Positions 25,376 through 28,433 of a stretch of 28,433 bases of DNA are shown here, in pieces. The notes under the pieces were generated by a model. It was not told the origin of the DNA and did no database searches. It worked only from the letters and a program-made list of their open reading frames with translations. Within the stretch, counting starts at the first letter, position 1, and each line of letters starts with the position of its first letter. Position numbers and translations under genes: made by a program. Source of the DNA: Mesostigma viride (taxonomy: Eukaryota; Streptophyta; Mesostigmatophyceae; Mesostigmatales; Mesostigmataceae); the NCBI GenBank assembly GCA_009746045.1, contig RPFO01002265.1, positions 1 to 28,433 on the forward strand. The letters run 5' to 3'.

Positions 25376-25389
25376 CAGAAAAGAAAGGC
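25376..25389 (-). promoter_or_regulatory. Shared 14-bp upstream motif, copy B
   Basis: Exact copy of the motif at 24271-24284, lying in the 67-bp gap between the divergent tagged genes starting at 25354 and 25422, so it could serve both. Confidence 0.45.
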
Positions 25390-25421
25390 TTCCATAAAAT
25401 GTTCTTTGTCCTTTTCGGACT

Positions 25422-26096
25422 ATGAGGTGCATAAGGATAATGGAGGGCGGGGGTCGGTGTTCCCGTGACGCCCGGAGGCAGGGAAGGCTTTGTTCAGCCC
25501 ACGCCCCACGTCCACATAGTAGGGGAGAACATCACGCCATGAGGTCCAACGATGCCAGCGAAAATCCCATCCTTTACAGGCTGTTGACCGGGTACTTGCC
25601 CTTAACCGATGCCGTGAGCCTCAGCAGAGTAAACCGACCGGCTCGAGTGGGCGTATTGAACGAGCTCTTTAGGGATGACCGACTTCAAGCAGTTTCAAAC
25701 AATAGCATTTTGCTAAACCACGACTCCGACCTGTCTATTGATAGACTCATGGCTCACGATATTCGCCATCCCTTGCCATTAACCTGGACGTTGCCGCTTA
25801 TGAAGAGATGGCTTAATAGAGCGCGCATAAAGGCGGGTGACCGATGGGGGGGGATCGAGTTGTTCTCGTTACCCAGAGGCACCCCTGAGGAGGAGGAGGC
25901 TTGTCGTGAGGCCGACTATGCCTTGACCGGCCTTCTGTGGGCGAGAGACCGTAATCAGGGGAGAAACGGCGAGGACAGGGAGCGCTTGGAGGAGGCGCGT
26001 CGTGACTATCTGCGCAAATCCCTGGCATCCAGGAATGGATGCGCTGAAGTGGTGCCCACAGCTCCCCCCGGCGACCCGAGGTTTTTACAAATGTAG
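25422..26096 (+). CDS. Cys-tagged protein with weak F-box-like segment
   Basis: A 224-residue intact protein. The tag is at the start: C3, C13, C24 and H27 (C-x9-C-x10-C-x2-H). A segment at about residues 48-85 (ILYRLLTGYLPLTDAVSLSR and following) resembles an F-box, weakly. A charged helical part with EEEEA and many Arg/Glu residues follows. It is divergent from the other tagged gene at 25354, so two tagged genes share one short promoter. An eight-G run at 25845-25852 lies in frame here, showing that not every long run is collapsed. Confidence 0.75.
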   Translation: MRCIRIMEGGGRCSRDARRQGRLCSAHAPRPHSRGEHHAMRSNDASENPILYRLLTGYLPLTDAVSLSRVNRPARVGVLNELFRDDRLQAVSNNSILLNHDSDLSIDRLMAHDIRHPLPLTWTLPLMKRWLNRARIKAGDRWGGIELFSLPRGTPEEEEACREADYALTGLLWARDRNQGRNGEDRERLEEARRDYLRKSLASRNGCAEVVPTAPPGDPRFLQM

Positions 26097-26152
26097 GGCA
26101 CGTGCGTTTCCGGGGGGGGTAAATTATGCCATTCCCCATCAGGCAGACACAC

Positions 26153-27458
26153 ATGTCCACGAAGCTGATCCCCGTGGAGATCGAGGAGGGCGAGGACGCG
26201 GGGGGCGGCGTGCACACGGCGCCGGCGGTGCGGGGAGGGGACATGTCTCGCGTGGAGATCGTGGAGGAGGACTTCGATTCGCCGCTGGCCGCGGCCGCGC
26301 CCCCTATCTCGCACGGGGCCGCTGTCTGGGCCGGGCAGCAGGCGCCGATCCGGGGCGGCAAGGGCCGGGCCAAGAAGGGGCCGGGCGGGGAGGACGAGTT
26401 GGAGGCTCTGGCCAATCCCAAGAAGACGCGGTCCGCGTACGCGGCCCCCCCTCCCTCGGCAGCGGCGATCAAACCGGCCGGCGAACGACTTCTACTTCGA
26501 CGACTACGGCGACGAGGACGAGGACGACTACGGCGACGCGGGGTTCGGCGGGATGGGCGCGAACGCGGTGGAGGACGAGGCGGTGCCCAGGAAGACGCCC
26601 CAGGAGCTGCACCTGGAGAAGATGGAGATCCTGCACAAGCTGCACCGTATGAAGGAGAAGGGTTTCTCGGTCCAGGCGGGACTGGACGCGAAGACGGACA
26701 TCAACGAGCTGCGTTTCGAGTACGAGAAGATCGCGCGGTCGGCGGAGACCAAGACCGCGATCAACACGATGCGGCAGGTGCTGGTGGCGGCGACGTCGGC
26801 GCTGCAGTTCTTCAACAGCCGGTACGACCCTATCGGTCTGAAGCTGGACGGGTGGTCCGAGAGCATCATGGCGAACGTGAACGATTACGACGGCGTGTTC
26901 GAGCGCCTGTACGACAAGCATCGCACGCGTATCTCGATGCCCCCGAGCTGGAGCTGATGCTGATGCTGGGGGCAGCGCGATGATGTTCCATATGTCTGCG
27001 TCTTTCGCGAGCGCGGGCCTCCCTTCCATGTCGGACATCGCCAAGACGGACCCGGAGCTGATGAAGAGCCTGGTCAAGATCATGATCCAGAAGCAGCAGC
27101 AGGAGGGGGACTGGGGCCGGTCGAGCCCCAGCAGCCACCGCCACCCGCGCAACAGGGCGGGTACGTGATGCGCGGTCCGATGCTGTTCCGCCCCGAGGTG
27201 CCGCCGCCGGTGAACATGGACCGCGTGGTGCGTGAGGCGATGGGCCCTCCCTCTCCCGGCCGCGAGCACGTCGTGGAGATCGTGGACGACGACGGCGCCA
27301 GCGCGTACGACGACGTCGCTTCCTCGGCGGGCGGGGAGGACGTGCGCAGGGTGCAGATCGACGGGGGGAAGCGGTCCTCTTCCAAGAAGAAGAGGGGCGG
27401 CATCAAGAAGAGCGTGCAGATCGAGGACGACCCCACCAAAGTGGTGATGGACCTGTAG
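26153..27458 (+). pseudogene. Conserved NCLDV virion-type protein, about four frameshifts
   Basis: The start at 26153 (MSTKLIPVEIEEG) is chosen over 26126. The first frame runs to about 26475; the next (26481-26940) begins with a run of Asp/Tyr and carries the family core: TKTAINTMRQVL, FFNSRYDPIGLKLDGWSES, then NDYDGVFERLYDKH. A third frame (to about 26970) and a fourth (to about 27107) carry the following LMLMLG and MMFHMS parts, and a fifth ends at 27458. Three of the four changes are -1 at five-base runs (C 26940-26944, G 26968-26972, G 27105-27109); the first (near 26475) is +1 or -2. From memory I match it to the large-DNA-virus family called DUF5767; that name needs an HMM check. Such proteins are widely conserved and probably virion components. 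Confidence 0.75.
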
Positions 27459-27542
27459 TACAGGATCGGCTTTCATTAATACAAAACAATCCTTTCAAAA
27501 CTCGTCAAAGAAGGATCGCGTTATCGTCGCAGATATAGCGAA
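27459..27542. terminator. AT-rich convergent 3' gap
   Basis: Short AT-rich spacer (ttcattaatacaaaac) between two genes converging from both sides. Confidence 0.3.
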
Positions 27543-28433
27543 TCACGAGCGGTTCCTCCGCTCCCTCTCCTCCTTGTACTTCTGCAGCTGCAGGGCGCGC
27601 CTCCTGGCCCTCTCCCTCTCCTCCTCCGCGCGCGTGGTTTGGCGCGTGACGCGCTTGCTGGCCCTGCTCGACCCACTGCTCCTTGACCCGCTGCCCCCGC
27701 TCCACCTGCTGCCGCTCGACCCGCCGCTCCTGCTCCTTGACCCGCTTCCGCCCCCGAGCCTGCTGCCGCTCGACCCGCTGCTGACGGTGATCACGGAGGG
27801 GGCGCGGCGGGCGCTGCTCTTGCGCGCGAACTGGGGGGCAGGGGCGACTCGGATCGACTCCTCTTCGCCGCGTGGGAGCGCGAGGTCCCCGGCGCCGTCT
27901 CTCCGCTCGTCTTCCTCGCGCGCTTCCTGCCCTTCTTGCCCGTCCACACCTCCCTCTCGCCCTGTTCCGTGCCCGGCACATAGTCGCCGCCCTCGCCGCT
28001 GTCCTCGGGCGGGGGGCTCCCGCTCTGGGAACTCCACATCCTCGCGACGTCCGACGGCGTGGGTTGGGCGCGGGGCGCCTGCTGCGGGGCTGGAGCGGGG
28101 GCGGGGGCGCCACGTCGGCCCTCAGGGTCTGCAACATCCCCTGGACCTCGGCGCGCAGGTTCTGGATGGTCAGCGCCCTCCTGTCCCTGTCCACCCGCCC
28201 CGTCAGGGGGTTGAGGATGTATCGCAGCTGATCGTTGGCCCAGTCGCGGCGGTGGGCAGATGGGCGACGCCGTTCAGCGCGTACTCCTCGCGGTAGACGT
28301 TTCTGCCGTCGTCGTGGGTGATGGTGATCGCGGGCTCCCTCGCGAGGTTCACCGCCCACTCGCCGTCCGCGTCGGCTATCAGGGCGAGGCCTCTGAGCGT
28401 GGGGTGCCGCCTGCCCTGTGGCGGCAGGTGCGC
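27543..28433 (-). pseudogene. Partial Ser/Gly/Arg-rich protein, three frameshifts, runs off right edge
   Basis: The gene enters from beyond 28433, so its start is not seen. Frame one (28433 to about 28255) is protein-like, with LALIADADGEWAVNLA. Frame two (to about 28105) has DQLRYILNPLTGRVDRD and a helix ending in Pro. Frame three (to about 27840) has MWSSQSGSPPPEDSGEGG and basic patches. Frame four ends at 27543 with Ser/Gly/Arg repeats (GGSGSRSRSGG type) and a charged helix. Each change is -1; two fall at or near runs (G 28096-28106 and six G 27833-27838), the first is at no obvious run. The Ser/Arg repeats suggest an RNA- or DNA-packaging or virion role. No family is recognised. Confidence 0.55.

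Noticed and set aside
8746-28433. Programmed -1 ribosomal frameshifting as explanation for the split genes
   Set aside because: Too many genes and some need two to four shifts; sites are plain G/C runs rather than X-XXY-YYZ slippery sites, and I saw no consistent downstream structure.
1-28433. tRNA or rRNA genes
   Set aside because: I saw no cloverleaf-like or rRNA-like segment while reading both strands; a covariance-model scan would be needed to exclude them.

Overview
The window reads as a junction between ordinary eukaryotic DNA and a GC-rich large-DNA-virus genome (Nucleocytoviricota-like), most likely a virus integrated in a eukaryotic chromosome. The viral side is supported by a conserved virion-type protein of nucleocytoplasmic large DNA viruses (about 26153-27458), two KilA-N proteins, three KilA/Bro-like paralogues, RING-, U-box- and F-box-like proteins, a P-loop kinase-like protein, an HNH-type nuclease, two PD-(D/E)XK-type proteins, short intergenic gaps, genes on both strands and TATA-like boxes close to several starts. 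The host lineage and virus family cannot be fixed from the sequence alone.

Layout. 1-3240: lower-GC, host-like DNA with 10-bp repeats and a truncated copia-type retroelement on the minus strand (protease-like, reverse transcriptase, RNase H; no integrase seen). About 3240: abrupt change to GC-rich DNA with C-rich repeats. 3738-9962: a Cys-tagged protein, an HNH protein, a second tagged protein, a P-loop kinase-like protein, a basic protein, a 23-residue micro-ORF, a membrane-anchored protein sharing that micro-ORF's C-terminal motif, a KilA/Bro-like gene and an F-box-like gene. 9963-11980: tandem repeats, a broken zinc-finger/RING gene and a small tagged protein. 12702-16300: tagged protein, tandem KilA-N genes, tagged acidic protein. 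16318-19131: two tandem PD-(D/E)XK genes, a small tail-anchored protein, a KilA/Bro-like gene and a coiled-coil protein. 19450-21523: mosaic 60/109-bp repeats and a RING-like gene with a probable spliceosomal intron. 21765-28433: third KilA/Bro-like gene, U-box-like gene, two related PPGWV-motif genes, a tagged F-box-like protein, the conserved virion-type gene and a partial Ser/Gly/Arg-rich gene leaving the window.

Two features stand out. First, seven otherwise unrelated proteins begin with the same 25-35 residue Cys/His module (C-x8,9-C-x8-11-C-x2-H with a conserved T and G), plus one decayed copy; it behaves as a portable N-terminal tag. Second, about seven genes are split by shifts of reading frame that are nearly all in the same direction (-1), mostly at runs of five or more G or C, with no in-frame nonsense mutations noticed. 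This suggests either collapsed homopolymers in the assembly or very recent decay, and it must be resolved before calling these genes dead.

How the genes may act together (inference): the KilA-N/Bro-like proteins as DNA-binding regulators, the RING/U-box/F-box set as redirectors of host ubiquitination, the HNH and PD-(D/E)XK proteins as DNA-processing enzymes, and the tagged, basic and membrane-anchored proteins as virion or virus-factory components.
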